Positions 43,974 to 53,943 are shown, numbered from the stretch's first letter. The stretch: DNA of 64,000 nucleotides from Nonomuraea zeae (GCF_005889725.1 NZ_VCKX01000013.1:1-64000); one strand, 5' to 3'. The notes: generated by a model not told the origin, from the sequence alone. Translations and numbers: made by a program.

Positions 43974-45248
43974 TCAGCTCTCGATGTCGGCGACGGTGGA
44001 GGCCGGGGTGCTGAGGACGCCGTCGAACGCCTCCAGGACGGGCGTGTGCACGTAGGCGCTCTGGATCCGGATGCGGTCGGGGCCAGGGATCGCGTGCCGC
44101 GCCGCCTGGCGGAGGTCGGCGAGCCCGAACCCGAGCCCGGCCTCGGCGAAGGCGGCCTCGACGCTGCCCGGCTCGGGCGGCTGCAGCGCGGTGTCGTCGA
44201 TGGCGAAGCCGAAGCGCGCGTTCGCGTCGGGGCGCATGTCGGCGGTACGTCCGGCGGGGCTGGTCAGGGCGAGGGCGACATAGTCGTCGCCGAGCTCGTC
44301 GTGCAGGTGCTGTCCCATGGGCAGCCCCGTCAGTTGGCCGTTGAAGGAGACCGGCGTCTTCTGGATGTGGGCGTTGTGCGCCGCCAGCACGATGCGGGTG
44401 CCGGGTGCGAAGCGCTCCAGGTGCCACAGGATCGACCCGGCCATGTAGACGTCGCGGGCCGAGGTGTCGGCGGTCAGGCCGGTGCCGGCGTACAGGCCGG
44501 CCATGGCGCGGAAGCCGTAGTCGGCGGTGCAGGCGGCCTCGACGCGGCGCAGGGCGATGTCGTAACTGGGCCGGCCGGCGCGGGAGACGTACAGCAGCTC
44601 GACGGCACGGAAGCGCATGAGCAGCCGCAGCAGCAGCGCGCTGAGAGCGTCCTGCTCGGCGGCGGCCAGACGGGTCCAGGCCGGCGCGGCCGAGGCCGCG
44701 GAGGCGCCGGCGAACGACCCGGCGATCCGGATCGCCTCCTTGATCACCGGGAGGGCCTCGGGATCGACCTCGCGCAGGTAGCCGGCGACCGGGGCCAGCG
44801 CGGGAAGCAGGGATCCGCCGGCCGCCGGGATGTCGATCCCGGCGAACCGCACCGGCACCCCGGCGGTGGCGTTGTGCCGGCGGATCCAGCGCAGCGGCTC
44901 GTCCACCCCGACCGGGATCGCCTCGGCGAGCTGGGCCGGCAGCTCGTCGCCGGTGCCCTCGCCCTGGGCCCAGGCGTCGAGGGGGAAGCCTTCGCTGAAG
45001 CCGTACTCGAAGGCCAGGACGGTGAAGCCGCAGCGCTCGGCCAGGAACCGCAGGATGCGTTGCCGCAGCTGGGAGAACTCGGTGATGAAGTGGGAGTTCT
45101 CGCCGATGGCGACGACCCGGGCCGTGCCGACGAGCTCGCGCAGCGGCTCCAGGTCGTCGAGCGGCGCCTGCGGGTCGAGGTGGGTGAGCGGGACGGCATG
45201 AGCGCCGAGCCAGCCGGCGAACGTGGTGTGGTGGGACGGAGCAGGCAT
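43974..45248 (-). CDS. Erythromycin-esterase-family protein
   Basis: The 424-residue protein has the family signatures: IGENSHFITEF (catalytic Glu and His near 48-51), FAGIDIPAAGG and VLAAHNAHIQKT with the second His pair. Members hydrolyse macrolide lactones or related esters, but many actinomycete relatives have no tested substrate. It is on the same strand as the monooxygenase gene and divergent from the TetR gene, which likely represses it. Confidence 0.88.
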   Translation of the reverse strand: MPAPSHHTTFAGWLGAHAVPLTHLDPQAPLDDLEPLRELVGTARVVAIGENSHFITEFSQLRQRILRFLAERCGFTVLAFEYGFSEGFPLDAWAQGEGTGDELPAQLAEAIPVGVDEPLRWIRRHNATAGVPVRFAGIDIPAAGGSLLPALAPVAGYLREVDPEALPVIKEAIRIAGSFAGASAASAAPAWTRLAAAEQDALSALLLRLLMRFRAVELLYVSRAGRPSYDIALRRVEAACTADYGFRAMAGLYAGTGLTADTSARDVYMAGSILWHLERFAPGTRIVLAAHNAHIQKTPVSFNGQLTGLPMGQHLHDELGDDYVALALTSPAGRTADMRPDANARFGFAIDDTALQPPEPGSVEAAFAEAGLGFGLADLRQAARHAIPGPDRIRIQSAYVHTPVLEAFDGVLSTPASTVADIES

Positions 45249-45343
45249 GCTGGCGGCTCGATTCCGGTGTTGAGGGTAAAGGAAGCGCGGGTCATCGCCT
45301 CAGCCCGGGCGGCGGCCGCTCAGGGGACGAAACCCCGGCTATC

Positions 45344-45420
45344 GGTGCGGAACGGGCCGTACCGATGGAATGATGTCCAAGCCGGGTTGCCGTGTCAAGT
45401 ACGGAACGTGCCGTACTGAT
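45344..45420. promoter_or_regulatory. Two TetR operator copies in the divergent promoter
   Basis: AGTACGG-AACGTG-CCGTACT (45399-45418) is a perfect 7-bp-arm palindrome. GTGCGGAACGGGCCGTACC (45345-45363) is an imperfect second copy. They lie between the esterase-like gene and the tetR start. Confidence 0.8.
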
Positions 45421-45431
45421 AAGGTGCCGGC

Positions 45432-46076
45432 ATGACCGACACGCCCCACCGCCGTGGCGCAGACCGGACCGAGGCCATCATGCGGACCACGCTGGAGCTC
45501 GGCCAGAAGATCGGCTACGCCAGACTGAGCATGGAAGCGGTCGCCGCCCACGCGGGAGCCAGCAAGCAGACCATCTATCGCCGGTGGTCGTCCAAGGGAG
45601 CGCTGCTGCTCGACTCGCTGCTGTCGCTGAACGAGCCCGGCCTGGACTATCCCGACACCGGCGACCTCGTCGCCGACCTGCGCGCGCAGATCCACGCGGC
45701 CGTCGACCTGCTGGCCGGGCCGGCCTTCGGCCCTCTGTTCAAGGCCCTGGTCGGAGAGGCCCAGCACGATCCTCAGGTCGCCGCCGCACTCAACGAGCGC
45801 TTGATCGCCCCGCAGGCGGACAAGACCGTCGCCCGGCTGAAGGCGGCCCGCGACCAGGGCCAGCTGTCGCCCGGCTTCGACCTCGCCCTGGCGATGGCGA
45901 TCCTGTCCGGGCCGCTGTACTTCCAGCTCCTGATCACGCAGGAACAGCTGACGCACGAGTACGTCGACCGCATCCTCGACGCCCTCTTCGCGGGGATGAG
46001 GCCCCGGCCGCCCATGCCGGCAGCCCAGGCCGGCCCGCCGCCCACGCCGGGGCCGCACCGCCGCGCACGCGGGTAA
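45432..46076 (+). CDS. TetR-family transcriptional repressor
   Basis: The 214-residue protein has an N-terminal helix-turn-helix (YARLSMEAVAAHAGASKQTI, then YRRWSSKGALLLDSLL) and a TetR_C-like ligand domain. The C-terminus is Pro-rich. The start lies 12 bp behind the palindromic operator. It probably autoregulates and controls the divergent esterase-like and monooxygenase genes. Confidence 0.92.
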   Translation: MTDTPHRRGADRTEAIMRTTLELGQKIGYARLSMEAVAAHAGASKQTIYRRWSSKGALLLDSLLSLNEPGLDYPDTGDLVADLRAQIHAAVDLLAGPAFGPLFKALVGEAQHDPQVAAALNERLIAPQADKTVARLKAARDQGQLSPGFDLALAMAILSGPLYFQLLITQEQLTHEYVDRILDALFAGMRPRPPMPAAQAGPPPTPGPHRRARG

Positions 46077-46123
46077 CGGCGGGAGCGCGAGCAGCAGCCG
46101 GAGCGCCGTGAGCGCGGGCGTTC

Positions 46124-46810
46124 CTACTTGCCGTGCTGCCGGCGGACCATCTCGGTGATCCAGATGGGCGCGAACGGGGACGTGCAACCCGGGGGAGTCG
46201 GGTAGTCCTTGAGCACCTCCAGGCGCTCGCCGATGTCGAGGGCACGGGCGCGGTGCTCGGCGTGCTCGATCCCGATCTGCGCCAGGCAGTGGTTCATCGC
46301 CCACTGCAGGCGTTGCGGGGCGCTCTTCATCTCCGCCTCGATGGCGTCGAGCAGACCTGCGAGGTCGAGACCATCGGGTTTCTTCGCCACGCGCTCGGTG
46401 GTCAGCGCCCAGCCGGCGCTCGCGACCACGGGATCCGGATCCGCGAACCAGACCAGGCGCAGCTCTTCGGCGTGCGGGCTCTTCTTCACCACGTAGTTCA
46501 CGAGCCAGTCGTGCACCTTGGGCCTGCGCGCGTCGCGCAGCATGACGTCCAGCTCGTCCCGCCCGAACGCCTTCGGGCGGCAGATCAGGATCGCCAGCAG
46601 CCGCGCCGCGGTGTCCTCCGTCTCCCAGAGCCGGTACGCGAGCTCCTGCTGCGTCTTCAGCCGCTTGGCGAGCGCGCGCAGCTTGCCGAGGTTCACGCCG
46701 TGGTCGTCACCGTGTCGCTCGTTCACCTCGCGGATCTTCGGGTCGTCGAGCTCGGCCAGCTCGGCCAGCACCTCGGCCACCGTCGTCTCGGTCAGCGTCG
46801 TCCCCGCCAC
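46124..46810 (-). CDS. AlkD-like DNA alkylation repair (HEAT-repeat) protein
   Basis: The 228-residue helical protein shows the AlkD-like pattern: LAKRLKTQQELAYRLWETED, then AARLLAILICRPKAF and VHDWLVNYVVKKSPHAEEL. AlkD proteins remove bulky or cationic alkylated bases without flipping. This subtype is short and untested. It is transcribed towards the tetR gene. Confidence 0.75.
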   Translation of the reverse strand: MAGTTLTETTVAEVLAELAELDDPKIREVNERHGDDHGVNLGKLRALAKRLKTQQELAYRLWETEDTAARLLAILICRPKAFGRDELDVMLRDARRPKVHDWLVNYVVKKSPHAEELRLVWFADPDPVVASAGWALTTERVAKKPDGLDLAGLLDAIEAEMKSAPQRLQWAMNHCLAQIGIEHAEHRARALDIGERLEVLKDYPTPPGCTSPFAPIWITEMVRRQHGK

Positions 46811-46889
46811 CTCGGCCTCCTGTCATCACCTGCGAGTTGCAGCCTACGTCGGAAGGCTCGCGGCGGGGAACGCCTACGTTCTCGCGACC

Positions 46890-48023
46890 AGGTGTGGTGT
46901 CAGCGGGCGTGTCAGTCCGGCGACGGCCCGGTCGTCGCCGGGCACGACGTGACCACCGCGACCAAGGCGGTGCGCGCGGCGATCGGGGGCACCGGGCAGT
47001 TCGCCTCGGTGGACAACCTGCTCACCGGCGAGGAGAACCCGCTCATGATGGCGGATCTCCTGCACCTGCCGAAGGCGCAGGGCAGGCGGATCACTCGCCG
47101 GCTGCTCGACCGGTTCGATCTGGTCGAAGCGGCGGGCAAGCAGGTGGCGTCCTACTCCGGCGGCATGCGCCGCAAGCTGGACCTGGCCATGACGCTGGTC
47201 GGCGAGCCGCAGATCATCTTCCTGGACGAGCCCACGACCGGGCTCGATCCGCGCAGCCGCCGCACGATGTGGCAGATCATCCGGGATCGCCGTGCTCGAC
47301 CAGGGCCGGCTGGTCGCCGAGGGCACCGCCGACGAGCTCAAGCGCCGGGTGCCCGGCAGCCACGTCCGGCTGCGGTTCACCGGCCGGCACGAGCTCGACG
47401 TCGCGGCGCAGGTCCTGCCCGAGTCCACGAGGGACGACGAGGAGCTGAGCCTGCGGGTGCCCGGCGACGGCGGGGTGAGGTCATCGCGCGCGCTGCTCGA
47501 CCGGCTCGACGTCGGCTCCACCGCGGTCGCGGTGAACTCCGACATGACGACCGGATTCATCAACCGGCTTCGCGTCATGGACGTGTCGCGGGCCGCGGTG
47601 CTGAACGCGCACGTGATCGCGACCATGCTGCGGAGCCTGGTGGCCATCGTGTTCATCATCGGGGTCGCGTTGCTCGTGGGATTCCGGCCGTCGGCGAGTT
47701 TCGTGGAATGGCTCGGCGTGATCGGCATCGTCGTGCTGACCATGCTGGCGATCGGCTGGCTGACCGTCGCGTTCGGGCTCGCGGCGAAGACGCCGGACAG
47801 CGCGGGCCTCGCCGCTGTCCCGCTCATGCTGCTTCCCTTCCTGAGCAGCGCGTTCGTGCCGGCCGACACGATGGGGCCGGGTGCGCGGCAGTTCGCGAAG
47901 TACCAGCCGTTCACCCCGATCATCGAAACCCTGCGCGGGCTGCTGACCGGCATGCCGTCGGCGGGCTCGGCCATCGCGGCGGTCGCCTGGTGCGCCGGGC
48001 TCGCGCTGGCCGGCTACCTGTAG
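46890..48023 (+). pseudogene. DrrA/DrrB-type ABC exporter, collapsed fusion
   Basis: The ATPase part begins only at VVAGHDVTTATKAVRAAIGG, so Walker A is missing. It runs through signature SYSGGMRRKLDLAMTL and Walker B IIFLDEPTTGLDPRS to MWQIIRD, then jumps frame to IAVLDQGRLVAEGTADELKR, losing the H-loop. After RALLDRLDVGSTAVAVNSDM it runs straight into a permease lacking its first helices (GFINRLRVMDVSRAAVLNAH ... five helices to the stop). Three deletions have fused two genes. The longest surviving frame is 47292-48023. Confidence 0.75.
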
Positions 48024-48036
48024 GCGCGCTCGACGT

Positions 48037-51000
48037 TCACGAAGCGAGCGTGATCTTGGCCAGCTCGCGCCAGTCCTGCTCCTGGCCCGCACGGGTCGCC
48101 TCGGCGAACACGGTTTCGCCGAGGCGATCGCGCGTTTCCGCGGCGATCCTGGAAACGTCGGGGATCGAATGATCGGTCGTGCCGCGTACGCCGTCGCTCG
48201 CCGCGAGCAACCGCGCGGCCTGCTCGTACTGGCCCTGGCGCAGCGCGAGATCCGCGACCCCGATCAGCACCTCGGCGATCAGCGGCGGATACGTCGTCTC
48301 GACGGCCGTGTTGAGCGCCTCGGCCCGATGCCCGCGGGCCTCGCCGAGATCCTCGGTGAGGTAGCCGTACAGGTCCAGGGTCCTGACGCGGAAGGCGCCG
48401 GACAGCTCCGTGCCGGACTGCGTCGCCCGCGCCGTGGCCAGATGCTGGTACGCCTGGTCCGGCTCGCCGCGCCAGCGCGCCAGCTGCGCCTTCGACAGCG
48501 CCAGGTCGGCCAGCGCGTCCGGCGAGGCGATCCCGCTCGCGCCCCGCTGCGCTTCGGCCATGGCGGAGGTGCTGGATCGCTCGTCGCCGAGCAGCCAGTA
48601 CAGCTGAGCCTGCCGTGCCCGCAGGCCGATGGCGTCCTCGATCGCGCCCACCTCGGTCAGCGCCGTGATCGCCTCTTCGAAGTGCTCGCACGCGCGGGCG
48701 AACTCGCCGCGGATGGCGAGCCGATCGGACAGGAAGTGCAGCGCCAGCGAGATCCCCCACCGGTCGCCCAGCGTGCGGAACTCGGCGAGGGCGGTCTCGA
48801 TGTCGACGTCGACGTCGGTCTCGTCGCCGGCGTGCGTGTGCCGCAGCCGGCTACGGCTGAGCCTGGCCTGAGCGCGCACCCACGGGTCGTCGTCGGCGAC
48901 GAGCGGGTCGAACGCGGACAGGAAGTTCGCCGGCTCCGCCAGCATCCGCTCCAGCGGCGCGACGAACCCGAGTATCGGGTGGCGATGCCCGCTGCGCTGG
49001 GTGAACCGGTGCGCCTCGTGGATCCACTTCTCCGCCTGGAACTGGTCGCGGCCGGGCCCGGAGGTCACGAACACGGTCAGGATGGTGTACACCATCGCCC
49101 GCACCTCATCGGTCACCTCACCGGGCAGCGTGGCCACCGCGATGCTCAGCTCGGTGCCCTCGTCCCTGTGCCCGCTGAGGAACCAGTACCAGCCCACGGC
49201 CCCGACCAGCCGCATCGCCTCCTGGGCCCACCCTTCGGCGATCGCGCCGCGCAGGGCCGCATTGATGTTGTCGTGCTCGGCCGTGAGCGCGGACAGCCAT
49301 TCCAGCTGCTCGGCCCGGCGCAGGTGCGGATCGGCCGTCTCGGCCAGCTCGGTGAAGTAGGCGAGGTACGCCCGGCGCACCGGCTCGGCCTCCCCGGCTT
49401 CGACGAGCCGGTCCGCCGCGTACTCCCTGATGGTGTTGAGCATCCGGTAGCGCGGCGTGCCCTCGCCGTCGGCGACCAGCAGCGACTTCTCGATCAACGC
49501 GGTCAGGACGTCGAGCACCAGCTCCCCGCCGAACGTCCCGTCGGTCCCGTCCCCGCACACCCGTTCGGCAGCTTCCAGGCTCGCCCCGCCGGAGAACACC
49601 GAGAGCCGCCGCAGCACGCCGCGCTCGGCCTCGGTCAGCAGATCCCAGCTCCAGTCCACGACCGCGCGCAGCGTCTTGTGCCGGGGAAGCGCCGTACGGC
49701 TGCCGCCCGTCAGCAGCCGGAATCGGTCGTCGAGCCGGCGCGCCAGCTGATCGACGGACATGGTGCGCAGCCGCGCCGCGGCCAGCTCGATCGCCAGCGG
49801 CATCCCGTCGAGCGCCCGGCAGATCCGCGCCATCGCCGACAGGGCGTGCGCGTCGGAGCCGATGTCCTGGCGCACCAGATCCGCGCGGTCCCGCAGCAGC
49901 TGCACGGCGGGCGAGGACCCGACCTCGGCGGGGGCCGCTCCCTGCGCGGGCAGCGCGAGCGGCTCGACCTGCCACAGCACCTCCCCGGTGATCCCGAGCG
50001 GTTCCCTGCTCGTGGCCAGGATCCGCAGCCGCCGGCACTCACCCAGAAGCCGATCGGCGAAAGCCGCGGCCTCCTCGATCACGTGCTCGCAGTTGTCCAG
50101 GATCAGCAAGATCGAGCGATCCCGGACCGCGGCGATGAGCCGATCCACCGGCTCACCACCCCGCGCGCCGCCGAGCAACGCCTGGTCACGCAGGCCGATC
50201 GCGGTGAGGGCGGCCTGCGCCAGCTCACCGCCGGCCGGCACCGAGGCCAGCTCGACCAGCCACGCGCCATCCGGCAGCTCGGCGAGCATCGTCCGCGCGG
50301 TCTCCGTGGCCAGCCTCGTCTTGCCGGAGCCACCCGGCCCCGTCAGGGTGACCAGCCGGTGCTTGATGGCCATGGCGGCGACCGCGGCGATGCCGTCGTC
50401 ATCGCCGACGAAACTCGTCAGCTCGGCGCGCAGGTTCGTCCTGCGGTTCTCCGCCCGCTCGCCCAGCTCGCCGCGCAGCAACGCCGTGTGCAGCGCGGAG
50501 AGCTCGGCCGACGGGTCGGCGCCCAGCTCCTCGGCGAGCCGCTCGCGCGTCCGCTGGAAAACGGTCAGGGCCTCGTTCCCGCGCCCCGCCTCGGCGAGCG
50601 CTCGCATCAAGGCCGCCACGAACCCCTCTCGCAGCGGATACGTGGCGACCAGGTCGGTCAGCTCGGAGACCAGCTCCGAGCCACGGCCGAGACGGATGTC
50701 TTCGGCCACGCGATCCCCGAGCGCGGTGACGTGGAGCTCGTCCAGGCGCGCGACCACGGCGTCGAACGCCTCGCTGTCCCGCAGCGCGATGTCCGCCATG
50801 GGGGTGCCGCGCCACAATGCCAAGGCCGAACGCAGCAGATCCGCCCGCGCGGCGGGCTCGGCGGCACGGGCCTGGCCGATGAGCTGCTCGAACCGCCACA
50901 CGTCCACGGCTTCGGGGGGCACGGCCAGCCGGTATCCGCCCGACTCCGCCTCGATCACGCCGTCCGGCAGCACCCTGCGCAGCCGGGACACCAGCGCCTG

Positions 51001-51198
51001 CACGGCGTTCACCTCGTCGGCGGGCGGCTGCTCTCCCCAGATCCAGTCCACCAGCCTCGTCCGCGTGACGATCCGGCCGGGTTCGAGGGCGAGTGCGGCC
51101 AGGAGCGCGCGCAGCCGACTCCCCGGAACCTCCACCACTGCCCCGTCGCGGTTCCGGACATCGAACGGCCCAAGCAAGTCAACTCGCACATCAGTCAT
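48037..51198 (-). CDS. BTAD/NB-ARC transcriptional regulator (AfsR/SARP-like)
   Basis: From the ATG at 51198 the product has 1053 residues. An OmpR-type winged helix (about 5-75: VDLLGPFDVRNRDG ... PDGVIEAESGGYRLAVPPEA) is followed by a BTAD domain (about 80-230), an NB-ARC ATPase (P-loop GPGGSGKTRLATE near 285, then LLILDNCEHVIEE) and a long TPR-like C-terminus. Such large regulators switch on secondary-metabolite genes. An in-frame start at 51246 is possible. It is divergent from a P450 gene, its most obvious target. The stop faces the ABC pseudogene 13 bp away. Confidence 0.92.
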   Translation of the reverse strand: MTDVRVDLLGPFDVRNRDGAVVEVPGSRLRALLAALALEPGRIVTRTRLVDWIWGEQPPADEVNAVQALVSRLRRVLPDGVIEAESGGYRLAVPPEAVDVWRFEQLIGQARAAEPAARADLLRSALALWRGTPMADIALRDSEAFDAVVARLDELHVTALGDRVAEDIRLGRGSELVSELTDLVATYPLREGFVAALMRALAEAGRGNEALTVFQRTRERLAEELGADPSAELSALHTALLRGELGERAENRRTNLRAELTSFVGDDDGIAAVAAMAIKHRLVTLTGPGGSGKTRLATETARTMLAELPDGAWLVELASVPAGGELAQAALTAIGLRDQALLGGARGGEPVDRLIAAVRDRSILLILDNCEHVIEEAAAFADRLLGECRRLRILATSREPLGITGEVLWQVEPLALPAQGAAPAEVGSSPAVQLLRDRADLVRQDIGSDAHALSAMARICRALDGMPLAIELAAARLRTMSVDQLARRLDDRFRLLTGGSRTALPRHKTLRAVVDWSWDLLTEAERGVLRRLSVFSGGASLEAAERVCGDGTDGTFGGELVLDVLTALIEKSLLVADGEGTPRYRMLNTIREYAADRLVEAGEAEPVRRAYLAYFTELAETADPHLRRAEQLEWLSALTAEHDNINAALRGAIAEGWAQEAMRLVGAVGWYWFLSGHRDEGTELSIAVATLPGEVTDEVRAMVYTILTVFVTSGPGRDQFQAEKWIHEAHRFTQRSGHRHPILGFVAPLERMLAEPANFLSAFDPLVADDDPWVRAQARLSRSRLRHTHAGDETDVDVDIETALAEFRTLGDRWGISLALHFLSDRLAIRGEFARACEHFEEAITALTEVGAIEDAIGLRARQAQLYWLLGDERSSTSAMAEAQRGASGIASPDALADLALSKAQLARWRGEPDQAYQHLATARATQSGTELSGAFRVRTLDLYGYLTEDLGEARGHRAEALNTAVETTYPPLIAEVLIGVADLALRQGQYEQAARLLAASDGVRGTTDHSIPDVSRIAAETRDRLGETVFAEATRAGQEQDWRELAKITLAS

Positions 51199-51386
51199 TG
51201 TGCCGAACAGTGGTAACCAACCGCGACTGTGGACAATCTGCAACACACCGCCGCGGCCATGTCAGCACGGCGACGGCCCGATGTCAGGGCGGTCGGCGAT
51301 CGTGGACGCCATGACCGGTTCAGCGCTCGTGGCCCCGGGGCCGCGGGGCTGTTATGACCATGGACTATCGCGAGATGGGAACGACC

Positions 51387-52595
51387 ATGAGTGACTCCCT
51401 CCACACCGTCACGACAATGCCGACCGCGCGTCAGTCCGGCTGTCCCTTCGACCCGCCCAAGGAGCTGACCGAGGCCCGCGAGCACGGCCCGATCAGCCGC
51501 TTCCCGTTCCCCGACGGGCACGAGGGCTGGATTGTCACCGGTTTCGACCTGGTCCGGGCGGTGCTGGCCGACCCGCGGTTCAGCTCGCGCAAGGAATTCA
51601 TGCGCCACCACCCGCTGGTGGACCTCGGAGACTTCGAGGTCCCTCCGGCGCCGCCCGGCGAGTTCCTGCTGATGGACGACCCGCAGCACAGCCGTTACCG
51701 CAAGCCGCTGGTGGGCACGTTCACCGTCCGGCGGATGCGGCTGCTCACCGAGCGGGTCGAGCAGATCACCGCCGAGCACCTGGACGCCATGGAGCAGGCC
51801 GGATCGTCGGCGGATCTGGTGACCGCGTTCGCCAAGCCCATCCCCGCCATCGTCATCTGCGAGCTGCTGGGGGTCCCGTACGAGGACCGGGACTCCTTCC
51901 AGGAGCAGATCGACACCTTCCTCGGCGGGGAGACCAGCGACGAGGAGCTGATCGCGGCCTACACCGCGACCCAGGAATACCTCGCGCGGCTGGTCGCCGC
52001 CAAGCGTGCCAACCCCACCGACGACCTGCTCAGCGACCTCACCGACAGCGACCTGACCGACGAGGAGCTGCGGGGGATGGCCCTGATCCTGCTCTCGGCC
52101 GGGTTCGACACCACCGCGAACATGCTGGCCCTGGGCACCTTCGCCCTGCTGCAGAACCCGGCGCAGCTGGCCGCCCTGCGCGCCGACCCGGCGCTCACCG
52201 ACAAGGCCGTGGAAGAGCTGCTGCGCTATCTCAGCGTCGCCAAGACCTTCATGAGAACGGCGCTGGAAGACGTCGAGCTGGGCGGCCACACCATCAAGGC
52301 CGGCACGACGGTCATCCTGTCCTACCACACGGCCAACCGCGACCCCGAGCGCTTCACCGACCCCCACGTGCTCGACCTCGCCCGGCAGGACGGCGGCCAC
52401 CTGGCCTTCGGTCACGGCATCCACCAGTGCCTGGGCCAGCAGCTGGCCAGGGTGGAGCTGCGCGTGGCCCTGCCCGCCCTGCTCGACCGGTTCCCCGCGC
52501 TGCGCCTGGCCGTACCGGCCGAAGAGGTCGCCCTGCGCCCGGAGACCGCCGACATCTACGGCGTCAAGAGCCTCCCGGTCACCTGGGACGCGTAA
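51387..52595 (+). CDS. Cytochrome P450
   Basis: The 402-residue P450 from the ATG at 51387 (GGGA 8 bases upstream) starts MSDSLHTV. ATG at 51354 would add 11 residues. It has I-helix motif LSAGFDTTANML, ExxR EELLRY and heme loop FGHGIHQCLG (Cys near 347), and resembles CYP105/CYP107-type enzymes. No ferredoxin gene is adjacent. It is divergent from the BTAD regulator, so an oxidation step under its control is likely. Substrate unknown. Confidence 0.92.
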   Translation: MSDSLHTVTTMPTARQSGCPFDPPKELTEAREHGPISRFPFPDGHEGWIVTGFDLVRAVLADPRFSSRKEFMRHHPLVDLGDFEVPPAPPGEFLLMDDPQHSRYRKPLVGTFTVRRMRLLTERVEQITAEHLDAMEQAGSSADLVTAFAKPIPAIVICELLGVPYEDRDSFQEQIDTFLGGETSDEELIAAYTATQEYLARLVAAKRANPTDDLLSDLTDSDLTDEELRGMALILLSAGFDTTANMLALGTFALLQNPAQLAALRADPALTDKAVEELLRYLSVAKTFMRTALEDVELGGHTIKAGTTVILSYHTANRDPERFTDPHVLDLARQDGGHLAFGHGIHQCLGQQLARVELRVALPALLDRFPALRLAVPAEEVALRPETADIYGVKSLPVTWDA

Positions 52596-52732
52596 GCACC
52601 ACCAAGACTGGGCCAAGCCGTATCCGCACCTGGCTGGTGGCGTGCCTCGGTGCGGATCAGGCCGGCCGGATCGACCTGCTGAGTGGCTTGGGGGCGGCGT
52701 CGCTCAGCCGGGCGAGCAGGTTTAATATCAAA

Positions 52733-52745
52733 CGATACCGTATCG
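52733..52745. promoter_or_regulatory. MarR operator, copy 1
   Basis: CGATACCGTATCG is a perfect palindrome (arms CGATAC/GTATCG) in an AT-rich stretch 31 bp upstream of the marR ATG. A GATAC-armed site lies at 53992-54009 before the nitroreductase gene. Confidence 0.7.
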
Positions 52746-52775
52746 AATGAGAATATAATGCGGTAATCTGTTCTC

Positions 52776-53252
52776 ATGACCGCTGACGTTCCGCCCGGAG
52801 CCGGTGCCTCGCGGGCGACCGCTCGCCCTGGGGATGCCTCGCCGTTCGCCCTCGGCCTGCTGCTGCGCCAGGCGCACTGGCGGGTGTCCACGGTGATGAC
52901 GGAGGCGCTCCGGCCGCTCGGCATCGAGCTGCGGCACTTCGCCGTGCTGATCGTGCTCGTCGATCGCGGGCCCACGGTGCAGCGGGACCTGGCGGCGGCG
53001 ACGGGGTCGGACAAGGCGGGGATCATGCGGGTCGTGGACGACCTGGAGCGGAGAGGGCTGGCCGTGCGCAAGTCCGTTCCGGGGGACCGGCGGGTGCGAG
53101 CGGTGGAGATCACGCCTGAGGGCATCGAGCTTTTCGACGCGGCCCACGTGGCGGCGGAGCCGCTGGCCGAGCAGCTGGTCGCCGAGCTGGGGCCAGGCGA
53201 GCCCGAGCAGCTGAGGGAGCTGCTGACCCGGTTCGCCTATCCCGCGGGGTGA
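52776..53252 (+). CDS. MarR-family regulator
   Basis: The 158-residue protein has a winged helix (LRHFAVLIVLVDRGPTVQRD, LAAATGSDKAGIMRVVDDLE) and wing RKSVPGDRRVRAVEITPEG. It probably represses itself and the convergent nitroreductase gene through the shared GATAC palindromes. Start: ATG at 52776, no clear ribosome site. Confidence 0.9.
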   Translation: MTADVPPGAGASRATARPGDASPFALGLLLRQAHWRVSTVMTEALRPLGIELRHFAVLIVLVDRGPTVQRDLAAATGSDKAGIMRVVDDLERRGLAVRKSVPGDRRVRAVEITPEGIELFDAAHVAAEPLAEQLVAELGPGEPEQLRELLTRFAYPAG

Positions 53253-53268
53253 GGCGGGCGCGTCCCCG

Positions 53269-53943
53269 TCATGCCGTCGGGTCATCGACGAAAGTGACGG
53301 TCTCTTCGAGTGGCGCCCGGCCCGTGCGGGGGTGGTGTGTCGTGGTGTCCTCGTATCCGATGGACATGCCGCAGTAGAGGATGAGGTCGTCGGGGGGTGC
53401 GAGGAGCTCGGCGACGGTCGTGCGGTAGACCGACCAGGCCATCTGGGGGCAGCTGTGCAGTCCTTCCGCGCGCAGCAGGAGCATGACGGTCTGCAGGTAC
53501 ATGCCGACGTCGGCCCACTGGGGCCGGCCCATGTCGCGGTCGATGTAGCAGAACAGCGCGGCGGGCGCGCCGAAGCACTGCCAGTTCTCCGAGGCGGCTC
53601 TCTGGCGTGCCTGCCAGTCCTCGCGGGTGACGCCGAGCGCGCTGTAGCGCTCCTTGCCGAAGGCGGCGCGGCGCTCGCCGTAGGGGGACTTCAGGTCGGG
53701 CGGGTACATCTCGTACTGCCGCTCGTCCCAGGGGTCGGCCGCCGCCACGCGCTCGCCGGCGCGTTTCTTGAGCTCTGCCAGCGGCCGGCCGGTCAGCACG
53801 TAGACGCGCCACGGCTGGAGGTTCGATCCGGACGGCGACCAGGCCGCGGCGGACAGCACCCGCTCCAGCGCCTCCCTCGGGACCGGCCGGTCGGTGAACC
53901 CGCGAACCGCCCGCCGGCTCGTGACCGCCTCGTACACATCCAT
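53269..53943 (-). CDS. Nitroreductase-family FMN oxidoreductase
   Basis: The 224-residue protein carries the family's FMN-binding N-terminus (YEAVTSRRAVRGFTDRPVPR), the PSGSNLQPWRVYVL loop and the C-terminal GMSIGYED motif. It reduces nitroaromatics, quinones or similar with NAD(P)H. It converges with marR (16 bp apart). Its own promoter carries a GATAC palindrome, suggesting induction when MarR binds an aromatic ligand. Confidence 0.92.
   Translation of the reverse strand: MDVYEAVTSRRAVRGFTDRPVPREALERVLSAAAWSPSGSNLQPWRVYVLTGRPLAELKKRAGERVAAADPWDERQYEMYPPDLKSPYGERRAAFGKERYSALGVTREDWQARQRAASENWQCFGAPAALFCYIDRDMGRPQWADVGMYLQTVMLLLRAEGLHSCPQMAWSVYRTTVAELLAPPDDLILYCGMSIGYEDTTTHHPRTGRAPLEETVTFVDDPTA

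Noticed and set aside
46133-48172. A 679-codon plus frame across the AlkD-like gene and the ABC remnant
   Set aside because: Its first 230 residues are antisense to the AlkD-like gene. Only the part from about 46890 is homologous to an ATPase.
48169-51216. A 1015-codon plus frame opposite the BTAD regulator
   Set aside because: It is an antisense shadow, Gln/Arg/His-rich, with no family pattern.
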